From contig NZ_JAJPUI010000007.1 of assembly GCF_021390935.1 (NCBI RefSeq), positions 310,001-374,000 on the forward strand: a stretch of 64,000 bases of DNA, read 5' to 3'. The notes beneath the pieces were generated by a model. That model saw only the letters and a program-made list of their open reading frames with translations, ran no database searches and had not been told where the DNA came from. Below, one piece after another: positions 25,157 through 33,412 of the stretch. Position 1 is the first letter of the stretch; each line of letters begins with the position of its first letter. Position numbers and translations under genes: made by a program. The stretch is from Streptomyces sp. CC228A (GTDB lineage Bacteria > Actinomycetota > Actinomycetes > Streptomycetales > Streptomycetaceae).

Positions 25157-25615
25157 ATGGTGCTGCGGATCGTGCTCGGGACGGTGTACACGGCGATGGC
25201 GATCGGCCAGCTCGCCTCCTTCGGGCACATGCCCGGGATTCTGGCCGCGTACGGGCTGGTGGACGGCGCCGGGACGACCGCGCTGGCCGTGGCACTGATC
25301 GCGGGCGAGCTGGTGGCGGGCGTCTGGTTCCTGGCCCGCCCGCGGTCGAAGGCCCTGGCGCCGGTGTGGGTGTACACGGGTGTATCGGTGGTGTGGACGG
25401 TGCTGGCCGTGCAGGCGTACGCGCGGGGGCTGGCGGTGGACAACTGCGGCTGCTTCGGCCTCTACCTCACGCAGAAGCTGAGCTGGTTCGTGCTGCTGCA
25501 GGACGCCCTGACCCTGCTCTACGCGGGCATCCTGATCCGCTCCGCCCGCCGGCCGCCCGCCCCGCTGCCCTCCGACGAAGGGGAGGAGGCGAGAGGTGAT
25601 GTCCGTATCCCGTGA
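25157..25615 (+). CDS. MauE/DoxX-like redox membrane protein
   Basis: A 152-aa protein with four hydrophobic segments and the MauE signature NCGCFGLYL near residue 96, where paired cysteines could exchange disulfides in the membrane. In methylotrophs MauE helps mature amine dehydrogenase; actinobacterial relatives generally accompany thiol or metal enzymes. ATG 25,157 is chosen because it matches the predicted transcription start and no ribosome site exists upstream. It overlaps the next gene by 17 bases. Confidence 0.82.
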   Translation: MVLRIVLGTVYTAMAIGQLASFGHMPGILAAYGLVDGAGTTALAVALIAGELVAGVWFLARPRSKALAPVWVYTGVSVVWTVLAVQAYARGLAVDNCGCFGLYLTQKLSWFVLLQDALTLLYAGILIRSARRPPAPLPSDEGEEARGDVRIP

Positions 25616-25907
25616 ACGGTCCGGTCTCGGCGGCATCGCGGCGGCCGTGGGTGCAGGGCTCCTGATGGTGGTGTGCTGCGCGGGTCCGCTGCTCGTGGCC
25701 GGTGGAGCACTTGGCGCCGTCGGAGGTGCCCTGGCCAACTGGTGGCTGATCACTGTCGGTGCGGTCGTGCTGCTCGCCGGCGCCGGCTATGCCCTGCGCT
25801 GCCGAGCGCGTCGCCGCCGGGGCGCCGGGCTGGCCGAGTGCTGCACGACCGTCCCCGCCGGCCCCCACCCACACGAAGAAGTCGATCCGGGCGGCGACGT
25901 CCGCTAA
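25599..25907 (+). CDS. Small CC-motif membrane protein (MerT/MerF-like)
   Basis: A 102-aa protein with two membrane helices. The first holds VVCCAGPLLVAGGALG, like the vicinal cysteines at the start of MerT/MerF mercury transporters. A second cysteine pair (ECCTTVP) sits in the C-terminal tail. It may pass a soft metal or thiol ligand across the membrane, but similarity is limited to this motif. GTG 25,596 is an alternative start. It lies in the Crp-controlled operon between the MauE-like and radical SAM genes. Confidence 0.65.
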   Translation: MSVSRERSGLGGIAAAVGAGLLMVVCCAGPLLVAGGALGAVGGALANWWLITVGAVVLLAGAGYALRCRARRRRGAGLAECCTTVPAGPHPHEEVDPGGDVR

Positions 25908-25939
25908 ACCCAGGCCCCGGCGGAAGAAGGAGATCTGCG

Positions 25940-27508
25940 ATGACCCAGGCACCAGCGCCGAGGCGCAAGGCGGACCGGGACGAGGTGTTCGTGGAGTTCA
26001 CCAAGTCCATCTGTCCCCTGTGCAAGACACCCGTCGACGCGCAGGTCAACATCCGCGCGGACAAGGTGTATCTGCGCAAACGCTGCCGCGAGCACGGCGA
26101 GTTCGAGGCTCTGGTGTACGGGGACGCGGACGAGTATCTGTCCTCGGCGCGGTTCAACAAGCCCGGCACGATCCCCCTGACGTTCCAGACGGAGGTGAAG
26201 GACGGCTGCCCCTCGGACTGCGGGCTGTGCCCGGAGCACAAGCAGCACGCCTGCCTGGGCATCATCGAGGTCAACACCGGCTGCAACCTGGACTGCCCGA
26301 TCTGCTTCGCCGACTCCGGCCACCAGAGCGACGGCTACTCCATCACCCACGAGCAGTGCGCGACCATGCTCGACGCCTTCGTCGCCTCCGAGGGCGAGGC
26401 GGAGGTGGTGATGTTCTCCGGCGGCGAGCCCACCATCCACAAGCACATCCTCGACTTCATCGACCTCGCCCAGGCCCGCCCGATCCGCAACGTCAACCTG
26501 AACACCAACGGCATCCGCCTGGCCACCGACAAGAACTTCGTCGCCGAACTCGGCAAACGCAACCAGGTCCCGGGCAGGTCGGTGAACGTCTACCTCCAGT
26601 TCGACGGCTTCGACGAGCGCACCCACCTGGAGATCCGCGGCCGGGACCTGCGCACGTTCAAGCAGCGGGCGCTGGACAACTGCGCGGAAGCCGGGCTGAC
26701 CGTCACCCTCGTCGCGGCCGTCGAGCGCGGCCTGAACGAGCACGAACTCGGGGCGATCATCGAGTACGGCATCGACCACCCCGCCGTCCGCTCGGTGGCG
26801 TTCCAGCCGGTCACCCACTCCGGCCGGCACGTGCCCTTCGACCCGCTGCGGCGGCTCACCAACCCCGACGTCATCCGGCTCATCAACGCCCAGCGCCCCG
26901 CCTGGTTCCAGAAGGGCGACTTTTTCCCCGTACCGTGCTGCTTCCCCACCTGCCGCTCCATCACCTACCTCCTGGTCGACGGAGAACCGGGCAACCGCAC
27001 CGTCGTGCCCATCCCGCGGCTGCTGAACGTGGAGGACTACCTCGACTACGTCACCAACCGCGTCATGCCCGACGCCGGCATCCGCGAGGCCCTGGAGAAA
27101 CTGTGGTCGGCCTCCGCCTTCATGGGGACCGAGACGACCGAGGAGAAGCTCCGCGCGACCGCCGAGGCCCTGGACTGCGCCGACGCCTGCGGCATCGACC
27201 TGCCCGAGACCGTCAAGCAGCTGAACGACAAGGCGTTCATGATCGTCGTACAGGACTTCCAGGACCCCTACACCCTCAACGTCAAGCAGCTGATGAAGTG
27301 CTGCGTCGAGGAGATCACCCCCGACGGACGGCTCATCCCCTTCTGCGCCTACAACTCCGTCGGCTACCGCGAACAGGTCCGCGAGCAGATGTCCGGCGTC
27401 CCCGTCGCCCCGGTCGCACCGAACGCGCTGCCTCTCGCGGGCCGGTTGACGACGACCCCGTACGGCTCGAAGACCACCCGCACCGGAAGCGAGGAGCGCT
27501 GGCCGTGA
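25940..27508 (+). CDS. Radical SAM enzyme related to Tes (tetraether lipid synthase family)
   Basis: A 522-aa enzyme with the radical SAM cluster C115-x3-C119-x2-C122 (TGCNLDCPICFADSG). Extra cysteine sets look like auxiliary iron-sulfur or zinc sites: CPLC (25-28), CPSDCGLCPEHKQHAC (90-105), PCCFPTC and KCCVEEITPDGRLIPFCAYN near the C-terminus. This layout, including the final IPFCAYNS block, is that of archaeal Tes/MJ0619 proteins, which join lipid tails at unactivated carbons. A bacterial lipid substrate is inferred, not shown. The start follows GAAGAAGGAG. It is coupled to a methyltransferase by GTGA. Confidence 0.88.
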   Translation: MTQAPAPRRKADRDEVFVEFTKSICPLCKTPVDAQVNIRADKVYLRKRCREHGEFEALVYGDADEYLSSARFNKPGTIPLTFQTEVKDGCPSDCGLCPEHKQHACLGIIEVNTGCNLDCPICFADSGHQSDGYSITHEQCATMLDAFVASEGEAEVVMFSGGEPTIHKHILDFIDLAQARPIRNVNLNTNGIRLATDKNFVAELGKRNQVPGRSVNVYLQFDGFDERTHLEIRGRDLRTFKQRALDNCAEAGLTVTLVAAVERGLNEHELGAIIEYGIDHPAVRSVAFQPVTHSGRHVPFDPLRRLTNPDVIRLINAQRPAWFQKGDFFPVPCCFPTCRSITYLLVDGEPGNRTVVPIPRLLNVEDYLDYVTNRVMPDAGIREALEKLWSASAFMGTETTEEKLRATAEALDCADACGIDLPETVKQLNDKAFMIVVQDFQDPYTLNVKQLMKCCVEEITPDGRLIPFCAYNSVGYREQVREQMSGVPVAPVAPNALPLAGRLTTTPYGSKTTRTGSEERWP

Positions 27509-28326
27509 ACCCCGAGGAGATCAAGTCCTGCTGCGCGGACGCCTACTCCAAGGACATCGTCGCGCTGCTGCTCGGGGACTCCTACCACCCCGGCGGCACC
27601 GCCCTGACCCGCCGCCTCGCCGACCGGCTCGCGCTCACTCCCGGCGGGCGGGTCCTCGACGTCGCCTCGGGCCGCGGCACCACCGCGCTGCTGCTCGCCG
27701 ACGTCTACGGGGTGCGAGCAGACGGCATCGACTACGCGCCGGCCAACACCGCCCTCGCCCAAGGAGCCGCCGAAGCCGCAGGGCTGGCCGAGCGGGCCGT
27801 CTTCACCACCGGCGACGCCGAACACCTGCCCTACGACGACGAGGTCTTCGACGCGGTGGTGTCCGAGTGCGCGCTGTGCACCTTCCCCGACAAGCCCAGG
27901 GCCGCAGCCGAAGTCGCCCGCGTCCTGAAACCCGGCGGACGCCTCGGCATCACCGACGTCACCGCCGACACCGACCGCCTCCCGCCCGAGCTGCGCGGGC
28001 TGACCGCCCGCATCGCCTGCATCGCCGACGCCCGCCCGCTCGACGACTACGCCGAGCTCCTCGCCGCTGCCGGGCTGCGCACCCTCACCGCTGAACGCCA
28101 CGACGAGGCGATGATCCGCATGATCGACCAGGTCCAGGCCCGCCTGGACCTGCTGCGCATCACCGCCCCAGCCCGGCTCGCCGACGCCGGCGTCGACCTG
28201 ACCGCGGCCCCGGCCGTCCTGGACGCGGCCCGCGCCGCCGTCACCGACGGCGTACTCGGCTACGCCCTGCTGACCGCCGTGAAGCCTCACCCTGACGGCC
28301 CCGGCGATCTACCGCCGGGTACGTAA
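27505..28326 (+). CDS. Class I methyltransferase with N-terminal CC (ArsM-like appearance)
   Basis: A 273-aa protein. The N-terminus IKSCCADAYSKDIVALLLG has vicinal cysteines. SAM motif I VLDVASGRGTTALLLADV lies near residue 45, followed by GDAEHLPYDDEVFDAVVSEC and LKPGGRLGITDV. The layout resembles arsenite methyltransferase and UbiE-type enzymes, but the full set of arsenic-binding cysteines is not evident. Start GTG 27,505 overlaps the radical SAM stop, so the two probably act on one substrate. The stop codon TAA overlaps Crp-type promoter D. Confidence 0.83.
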   Translation: MNPEEIKSCCADAYSKDIVALLLGDSYHPGGTALTRRLADRLALTPGGRVLDVASGRGTTALLLADVYGVRADGIDYAPANTALAQGAAEAAGLAERAVFTTGDAEHLPYDDEVFDAVVSECALCTFPDKPRAAAEVARVLKPGGRLGITDVTADTDRLPPELRGLTARIACIADARPLDDYAELLAAAGLRTLTAERHDEAMIRMIDQVQARLDLLRITAPARLADAGVDLTAAPAVLDAARAAVTDGVLGYALLTAVKPHPDGPGDLPPGT

Positions 28327-28365
28327 GCGCCCTCACATACCTGCATGAGCCCTGCGTCCTAGCGT
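28323..28365 (+). promoter_or_regulatory. Crp/Fnr-type class II promoter, copy D
   Basis: GTAAGCGCCCTCAC (28,323-28,336) with -10 TAGCGT (28,360-28,365). It has one half-site mismatch and the same centre distance of about -42.5. It precedes the four-helix membrane protein gene. Confidence 0.62.
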
Positions 28366-28411
28366 CAGCGACGAGAACGACAAAGTCACCGCAAGAGAGA
28401 GGACGATCACC

Positions 28412-28897
28412 ATGGCCACCACCGTGCAGGCATCCCCGAAGACAGCCGCGATCCCGATGTACGCCGTGTGGGGCGCCGCGGCCGGGCTCGTCGGCGGCAT
28501 CGGGATGGGCATCTGGATGTCGGTGTCCCGCCCCGTGATGGACACCGCCATGATCACCATGGTCGCAGGGCTCCTCGGCTCCACCAACGCCTTCGCCGGA
28601 TGGCTGATCCACCTCGGGATCGCCACCTTCGCCGGCATCACCTTCGGCGTGGTGCTGGGCCAGTTCGCCCAGCGCCTCGCCCCCGCCATCGTCCTCGGCC
28701 TGGCCTACGGCGCGGTGTGGTGGACTCTCGGCGCCCTGTGGATCATGCCCGCCAACATGGGCATGCCCGTCTTCGAGTGGAACGACGTCACCGCCTCCAG
28801 TCTCGGCGCCCATCTCGTCTTCGGCCTGCTCGCCGGAGCCACGTTCGCCGGCATCGCCCAGGCGATGGGCAAGCGCACCGGCCCGGCTCGCCGATGA
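28412..28897 (+). CDS. Four-helix membrane protein, unknown function
   Basis: A 161-aa protein with hydrophobic segments near residues 18-38, 55-72, 72-95 and 135-150, rich in Gly, Ala and Met (GGIGMGIWMSV, MPANMGMPVFEW). No family is recognised with certainty. The methionines could bind metal but no proven motif is present. GAGAGAGGA precedes ATG 28,412. It is the single gene behind promoter D and ends before a hairpin. Confidence 0.75.
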   Translation: MATTVQASPKTAAIPMYAVWGAAAGLVGGIGMGIWMSVSRPVMDTAMITMVAGLLGSTNAFAGWLIHLGIATFAGITFGVVLGQFAQRLAPAIVLGLAYGAVWWTLGALWIMPANMGMPVFEWNDVTASSLGAHLVFGLLAGATFAGIAQAMGKRTGPARR

Positions 28898-28995
28898 ACC
28901 GCGAGGCTCCCACCTCACCACCCGGCCCGATCACCCCACCACGGGGCGCGGCACCGCGTCGCATAGCCATCGACGGCGGAGGCGTGCCCTACTGT

Positions 28996-29024
28996 CTGGC
29001 CAGCAGCGCAGAGGCGCTGGCCAG
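28996..29024 (+). terminator. Hairpin before the Crp/Fnr gene
   Basis: CTGGCCAGC and its exact complement GCTGGCCAG are separated by 11 bases. It lies about 100 bases after the membrane protein stop and 62 before ATG 29,086. It could end the upstream transcript or fold in the regulator's leader. Confidence 0.45.
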
Positions 29025-29085
29025 CCCGGCGTGGGGCGTCGCACCCCCACCATGGGCCCCGGGACGACGCGAGGAAACGCACCGC

Positions 29086-29802
29086 ATGAACCACGCCACA
29101 TCGGACGACGAGGCCGAGCGGACCTGGTGTCTGGCCGAGGTCGACATCTTCTGCGACCTGAACGAAGCGGAGATGGAAGCCATCGCCGCCGCGGCACCGA
29201 TGAAGACCTACCACGCGGGCGAGATCCTCTACTCGCCCACCCAGCCCTCCGAGGTGCTCTTCATCCTCAAGAAGGGCCGGGTCCGCGTCTTCCGGGTCTC
29301 CGCCGACGGCCGCGCGCTGACGACCGCGATCATCTCCCCGGGCACCATCTTCGGCGAGATGGTCCTGCTCGGACAGCACATGTACGACAACTACGCCGAA
29401 GCCCTCGACGACACCGTCGTCTGCGTGATGAGCCGCGCGGACGTACACAAGTTCCTGCTTTCGGACGCCCGGATCGCCGCCCGTATCACCGCGATCCTCG
29501 GCCGCCGCCTGTCCGACCTCGAACAGCGGCTGTCCGACAGCGTCTTCAAGACCGTCGCCCAGCGTGTGGCCACCACCCTGGTCACCCGCAGTGCCGCCCA
29601 GCCGTCCGGCAGCCCACTGCGGCCGGGCGGACGCCACCCCCAGATCGCCCTCACCCACGAACAGCTCGCCGCCCTCGCCGGCACCTCCCGTGAAACGTGC
29701 ACCAAAGTGCTGCGCGAGATGGAGGACCGAGGGCTTCTCAGGCTCGCCCGCGGCCGCATCACGGTGCTCGACCGCGAGCGGCTCCAGGACGCGGCGGGCT
29801 GA
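29086..29802 (+). CDS. Crp/Fnr-family transcriptional regulator
   Basis: A 238-aa protein. The cyclic-nucleotide-binding-like beta barrel spans residues 15-130 (SEVLFILKKGRVRVFRVS, GTIFGEMVLLG), followed by a long dimer helix and a winged helix. The recognition helix reads GTSRETCTKVLREM. The Arg-Glu pair matches that used by Crp to read GTGA half-sites, and four GTGA-N6-TCAC sites lie within 9 kb upstream. The N-terminus has two cysteines (WCLAEVDIFC) but not Fnr's four-Cys set, so oxygen sensing by an Fe-S cluster is unlikely. The ligand is unknown. Confidence 0.9.
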   Translation: MNHATSDDEAERTWCLAEVDIFCDLNEAEMEAIAAAAPMKTYHAGEILYSPTQPSEVLFILKKGRVRVFRVSADGRALTTAIISPGTIFGEMVLLGQHMYDNYAEALDDTVVCVMSRADVHKFLLSDARIAARITAILGRRLSDLEQRLSDSVFKTVAQRVATTLVTRSAAQPSGSPLRPGGRHPQIALTHEQLAALAGTSRETCTKVLREMEDRGLLRLARGRITVLDRERLQDAAG

Positions 29803-29901
29803 CCCCTGCAAGCGTCACCGAACCGTAAGGCCACCACCACACCCGCGACCCGAGGACGCGATCTAGTCTCGCCTCCGGTCCCCGACACACAGGAGTCATC
29901 C

Positions 29902-30495
29902 ATGCGCGCCCGCACCGTCCTTCCGGCCACCCTCGCCGCCGCCCTGCTCGCCCTCACCGGGTGCGGCTCGAACGGCAGTGCCGATGCCGCAGGCGATGCG
30001 GGGGCCCTCTCCCCATCAGCGGCGTCAGCGACCGCCCAGCCGCCGGCCGGCTCAGACGGGAGCGGCACCGGAGCGGACGGGGCCAAGGTGCCCACGGCCC
30101 TGAACTTCGCGGCCACCACCGTGGACGGCCAGCCGTTCGACGCGAAGATGCTCGCGGGCAAGCCCACGGTGCTGTGGTTCTGGGCGCCCTGGTGCCCCAA
30201 GTGCAAGGCCCAGGCCGCCGAGACCGCCAAGGTCGCCGCCGACAACGCAGGCAAGGTGAACGTCGTCGGTGTCGCCGGCCTCGACAAGAACACCGCCATG
30301 AAGGACTTCGTCGCCGACACCGGCACCGGATCCTTCCCTCACCTGTCCGACGAGAGGGGCGAGGTGTGGAAGCGGTTCAAGGTCACCGAGCAGAGCCGCT
30401 ACGTCATCCTCGACAAGGACGGCACCACCGTCTACGAAGGCGTGCTACCGGGCGGTAAGGGCCTGGCCGAGAAGGTCGCCGAACTCACCGGCTGA
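29902..30495 (+). CDS. TlpA-like thioredoxin lipoprotein (MPT53-like)
   Basis: A 197-aa lipoprotein with a signal ending ALTGC (lipidated Cys21), a Ser/Gly/Ala linker and a thioredoxin domain with FWAPWCPKCKAQ (Cys98/Cys101). The cis-Pro lies in SFPHLSDE. It acts outside the membrane as a disulfide reductase or oxidase. CcdA follows seven bases later and can supply electrons, the usual pair. In mycobacteria MPT53 and DipZ accompany the fasciclin proteins MPT70/83, as a fasciclin gene does here. Confidence 0.9.
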   Translation: MRARTVLPATLAAALLALTGCGSNGSADAAGDAGALSPSAASATAQPPAGSDGSGTGADGAKVPTALNFAATTVDGQPFDAKMLAGKPTVLWFWAPWCPKCKAQAAETAKVAADNAGKVNVVGVAGLDKNTAMKDFVADTGTGSFPHLSDERGEVWKRFKVTEQSRYVILDKDGTTVYEGVLPGGKGLAEKVAELTG

Positions 30496-30502
30496 TCCCC
30501 CC

Positions 30503-31378
30503 ATGTCTGATGTGCCTGTCGCCCTCGCGCTCGGCGCCGGGATGCTCGCCGCCGTCAACCCGTGCGGCTTCGCCCTGCTGCCCGCCTACCTCTCCCTGCT
30601 CGTCCTCGGCGACGACACCCCCAGCCGCACCGTCGCCGTCGGCCGGGCACTCGCCGCCACCGCAGCGATCACCGCCGGATTCGCCGCCCTGTTCGGCGTC
30701 TTCGGCCTCGCCATCCAACCCGTCGCCGGACAGGTCCAGCAGCACCTGCCCTGGTTCACCATCGCCTTCGGTCTGCTCATAGCCACCGCGGGCGGATGGC
30801 TGCTCGCCGGCCGCCAGCTGCCCGCCCTGGCCCCCAAGCTCCGCCGGGCACCCAAGGTCACCCGCTCCCTGCCCTCGATGGCACTGTTCGGCATGGCGTA
30901 CGCCACCGCCTCCCTGGGCTGCACCATCGCCCCCTTCCTCGCCATCGTCGTCTCCGCCTTCCGTACCGGCTCCACCGGCGAAGGCATCGCCCTGTTCACC
31001 GCCTACGCGGCCGGCATGGGCCTGATCGTCGGCGCCGCGTCCCTGACCGTCGCCCTCACTCGCACCACCGCCGTCACCCGCCTGCGCCGCCTCGGCGCGA
31101 TCGCCCCCCGCCTCGGCGGCGCCCTGCTCCTCCTGGTCGGCGCCTACGTCGCCTACTACGGCTGGTACGAGATCCGCGTCCAGCGCGACCCCGCCACCAC
31201 CGACCCCGTCATCGACGCAGCCGGCACCCTCCAGCGCGCGATCGCCGACGCCCTGGACGGACTCGGCCCCGCCGTGATCGCCGCCCTCTTCGCGCTCCTG
31301 CTCCTGGCGGCACTGGTGGTCCGTCGCCGACGAGCCAGCCGCAAGGACCGCTCCGACACCGAATCGCAACATTCCTGA
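30503..31378 (+). CDS. CcdA-type membrane electron carrier
   Basis: A 291-aa protein with six or more membrane helices. The redox cysteines are in NPCGFALLPAY (Cys21) and ASLGCTIAPFLA (Cys140), the exact CcdA/DsbD-beta positions. It carries reducing equivalents from cytoplasmic thioredoxin to the lipoprotein encoded just upstream. The C-terminal 90 residues add an extracytoplasmic segment and another helix beyond the standard CcdA core. A terminator follows at once. Confidence 0.92.
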   Translation: MSDVPVALALGAGMLAAVNPCGFALLPAYLSLLVLGDDTPSRTVAVGRALAATAAITAGFAALFGVFGLAIQPVAGQVQQHLPWFTIAFGLLIATAGGWLLAGRQLPALAPKLRRAPKVTRSLPSMALFGMAYATASLGCTIAPFLAIVVSAFRTGSTGEGIALFTAYAAGMGLIVGAASLTVALTRTTAVTRLRRLGAIAPRLGGALLLLVGAYVAYYGWYEIRVQRDPATTDPVIDAAGTLQRAIADALDGLGPAVIAALFALLLLAALVVRRRRASRKDRSDTESQHS

Positions 31379-31379
31379 G

Positions 31380-31402
31380 GGGACCCCAGCTGTAGGGGTC
31401 CC
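31380..31402. terminator. Terminator after CcdA
   Basis: GGGACCCC and GGGGTCCC form an 8-base stem with a 7-base loop immediately after the CcdA stop. Confidence 0.65.
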
Positions 31403-31601
31403 GAGCGGGGCCCTCCAGCAGATCGCGGTCCGCGCTCTCTTCGACAGCAGACTGCCGGAGTGAACACCGGCCGGACGACACGGGCCGGTTTTGCGGCTGA
31501 CGGGCAGGACGCCGCGGGAGTGTCCTGCCGGCCTCGGTGGTGCAGGCCGTTGTCGCCACCGGAACGCCGGTACATGCGCAGCCGGTGCGGCTCGTGCTCG
31601 G

Positions 31602-31633
31602 GGCACAGCCGCCGCTTCAGCGGCGGCTGTGCC
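31602..31633. terminator. Strong hairpin between convergent genes
   Basis: A perfect 14-base stem (GGCACAGCCGCCGC and complement) with a TTCA loop, 42 bases beyond the end of the minus-strand lipoprotein gene. No gene is supported between 31,403 and 31,674. Confidence 0.75.
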
Positions 31634-31674
31634 GCGTCTTCACCGTCGCGGCCTGGCCGCGGCCCGGCTGCCGA

Positions 31675-33096
31675 TCAGCGGTCGGCGCGCACGGAGACGA
31701 CGATGTCCTTGTCCGTGTTGCGGGTGATGAAGAGGCCGGAACCGTCCGGTGCGGTCAGGTAGGGGACCTCGGTGCCGACGCTGAGAACCTTCGGGTCCCC
31801 GGTGACCGTGCGGAGGTTGAGCTGGGCGGGGACGGGTTCGGTATCGCCGCCGATGGAGTCGTCGCGCACAGCGCCGTACGCGGTGCCGTCGTCGCGTATG
31901 GAGGCCAGGACGATGGTCTTGCGGTTGCCGTCGCCCTGGAGGCAGATGCCCCGCTTGGTCTGCAGGTCGAACGCGAGGGGGCCGGCGGCCAGGTAGCGTC
32001 CGTCGGGTGAGGTGATGACGGGGAAGTCGCGGCTGGCGCTGGTCTCGTCGGGGATGTCGTAGTCGCAGACGACCTGGGCGGTGAGCGTGCCGGTACGCAG
32101 ATCGTGCACGGACCACACGGCGTTGTCGTCCCGGCCGTACCTGCCGCCGGTGTTCCAGCCGACCAGCACGTGGCCCCGTGCGGCGGCGTAGACGGTGCCG
32201 TTCCAGGAGTCGAGGATGCCGGTGGTGGCGTTCACCTGCTTGGGCCGGATGGAGTCGCTGAACCACTTCCCCGGGATGCCGAAGCCCCCGCCGCCCATGC
32301 CGACCAGCGGCCCGTCGCCGGTGGCGGCCATGACGCGGCTGCTGTTGCAGGCGGCCGCCTTCTCGCACTGCGGCAGCAGCTTGTTGGCATCCTCGTACAC
32401 GGTCGTCTTGCCCGTGGCGGCATCCACCGCGGCCGAGGAGCGCGGGAACGCGCCGTCCTCGCCCCAGGCCACCACCAGCCTGCCGCCCGATGCCTGCACG
32501 CGGATCTTCCCGGGGCCGGCGGACACGGGCACGTCGATCTCCCGCACCGGCTTGACCGCAGACCCGGAAGCATCCGCCGGGTAGAGGGCCAGGCGTACCA
32601 CCTCGACGCCCTCGTGGAGATCGTCCTTGCCGCGCATGCCGTGCGCGTACGCGACCACGTAGCGCTGGCCGTCCTGCTCGAAGCCCATCACGTCGGGGAT
32701 CTCGGCGGCCTCGCCGGTCGTGTCCTCGCCTTCTGCGCCCTCGACGGGGGTGGGCGGGTTCCACGGCGCTGACCTCCAGGCGACCTCGCCACTGCTGCCC
32801 GACCGCGCGGTGACCGTGTAGCCGTTGGAGGCCACCTGCATCACCGCGACCGTCTGCGTGCCCGGAACGGCCGTCACCGGCAGCGTCGTCACCGACTCCG
32901 GCACCCACGCCAGCTTCTCGTCCCACCCCTTCGCCGCATCGTAGGCCGACGGCACGCTCAACTTGACCAGCGGCTCGGAACGATCCAGCGGGCCCGGACC
33001 GCCCTGCTTGGACGAACCGGCATCCGACGCAGAGCCCGAACAGCCCGTCAACACCGTCAGTACCAGTGCCCCGGCCACCGCCGTACGCGCTCGCAT
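31675..33096 (-). CDS. Beta-propeller-like lipoprotein
   Basis: A 473-aa protein. The signal MRARTAVAGALVLTVLTGC gives a lipobox at Cys19. The rest consists of repeated beta-strand units with aromatic-Gly-Asp patterns such as RLVVAWGEDGAF, GHVLVGWNTGG and GRYLAAGPLAFDLQTK, resembling PQQ/WD40-like propellers. No enzyme motif is visible. ATG 33,096 is preferred over upstream starts because the signal peptide begins there. It stands alone between a hairpin and the TerC promoter region. Confidence 0.82.
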   Translation of the reverse strand: MRARTAVAGALVLTVLTGCSGSASDAGSSKQGGPGPLDRSEPLVKLSVPSAYDAAKGWDEKLAWVPESVTTLPVTAVPGTQTVAVMQVASNGYTVTARSGSSGEVAWRSAPWNPPTPVEGAEGEDTTGEAAEIPDVMGFEQDGQRYVVAYAHGMRGKDDLHEGVEVVRLALYPADASGSAVKPVREIDVPVSAGPGKIRVQASGGRLVVAWGEDGAFPRSSAAVDAATGKTTVYEDANKLLPQCEKAAACNSSRVMAATGDGPLVGMGGGGFGIPGKWFSDSIRPKQVNATTGILDSWNGTVYAAARGHVLVGWNTGGRYGRDDNAVWSVHDLRTGTLTAQVVCDYDIPDETSASRDFPVITSPDGRYLAAGPLAFDLQTKRGICLQGDGNRKTIVLASIRDDGTAYGAVRDDSIGGDTEPVPAQLNLRTVTGDPKVLSVGTEVPYLTAPDGSGLFITRNTDKDIVVSVRADR

Positions 33097-33365
33097 GATC
33101 CCCGCCCCTCGTAAATGCCATGATCCGGTCAGCACCGAACCCTAATCCACGCACTCCGAGCGCTCCGGCCCGCCAGCCCCCTGATCCGGCCAGCTCCCTC
33201 CCATGCGACGGGCGTGGAGCCCGCTGGCACGGGATGCGGCAGGCATACCCGGTGGCAGTCCAGCCAGCACGCCGACTGAACCGTCGTTCGCCCCCGTCAT
33301 GCCTTCGGCCGAGCCGACCTGATTCGCCTGACGTGCCCCGAGGGGCGCCGTGCCGGACACTCCTG

Positions 33366-33371
33366 TATAAG
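33366..33371 (+). promoter_or_regulatory. Possible -10 element before TerC
   Basis: TATAAG preceded directly by TG stands out in GC-rich DNA, 42 bases before the chosen TerC start. No convincing -35 is seen. The surrounding 33,097-33,412 holds no gene. Confidence 0.35.
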
Positions 33372-33412
33372 GGCCCGCGTACTTCGTGCGGGCCGAGGTG
33401 AGGGTGTTCGGC

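Noticed and set aside
19563..25907. Mercury resistance operon
   Set aside because: MerR, a CC membrane protein and an alkylmercury-lyase-named thioredoxin fold are present. However, there is no MerA GMTC motif and no MerP or true MerB, and the flavoprotein remnant has a different active site.
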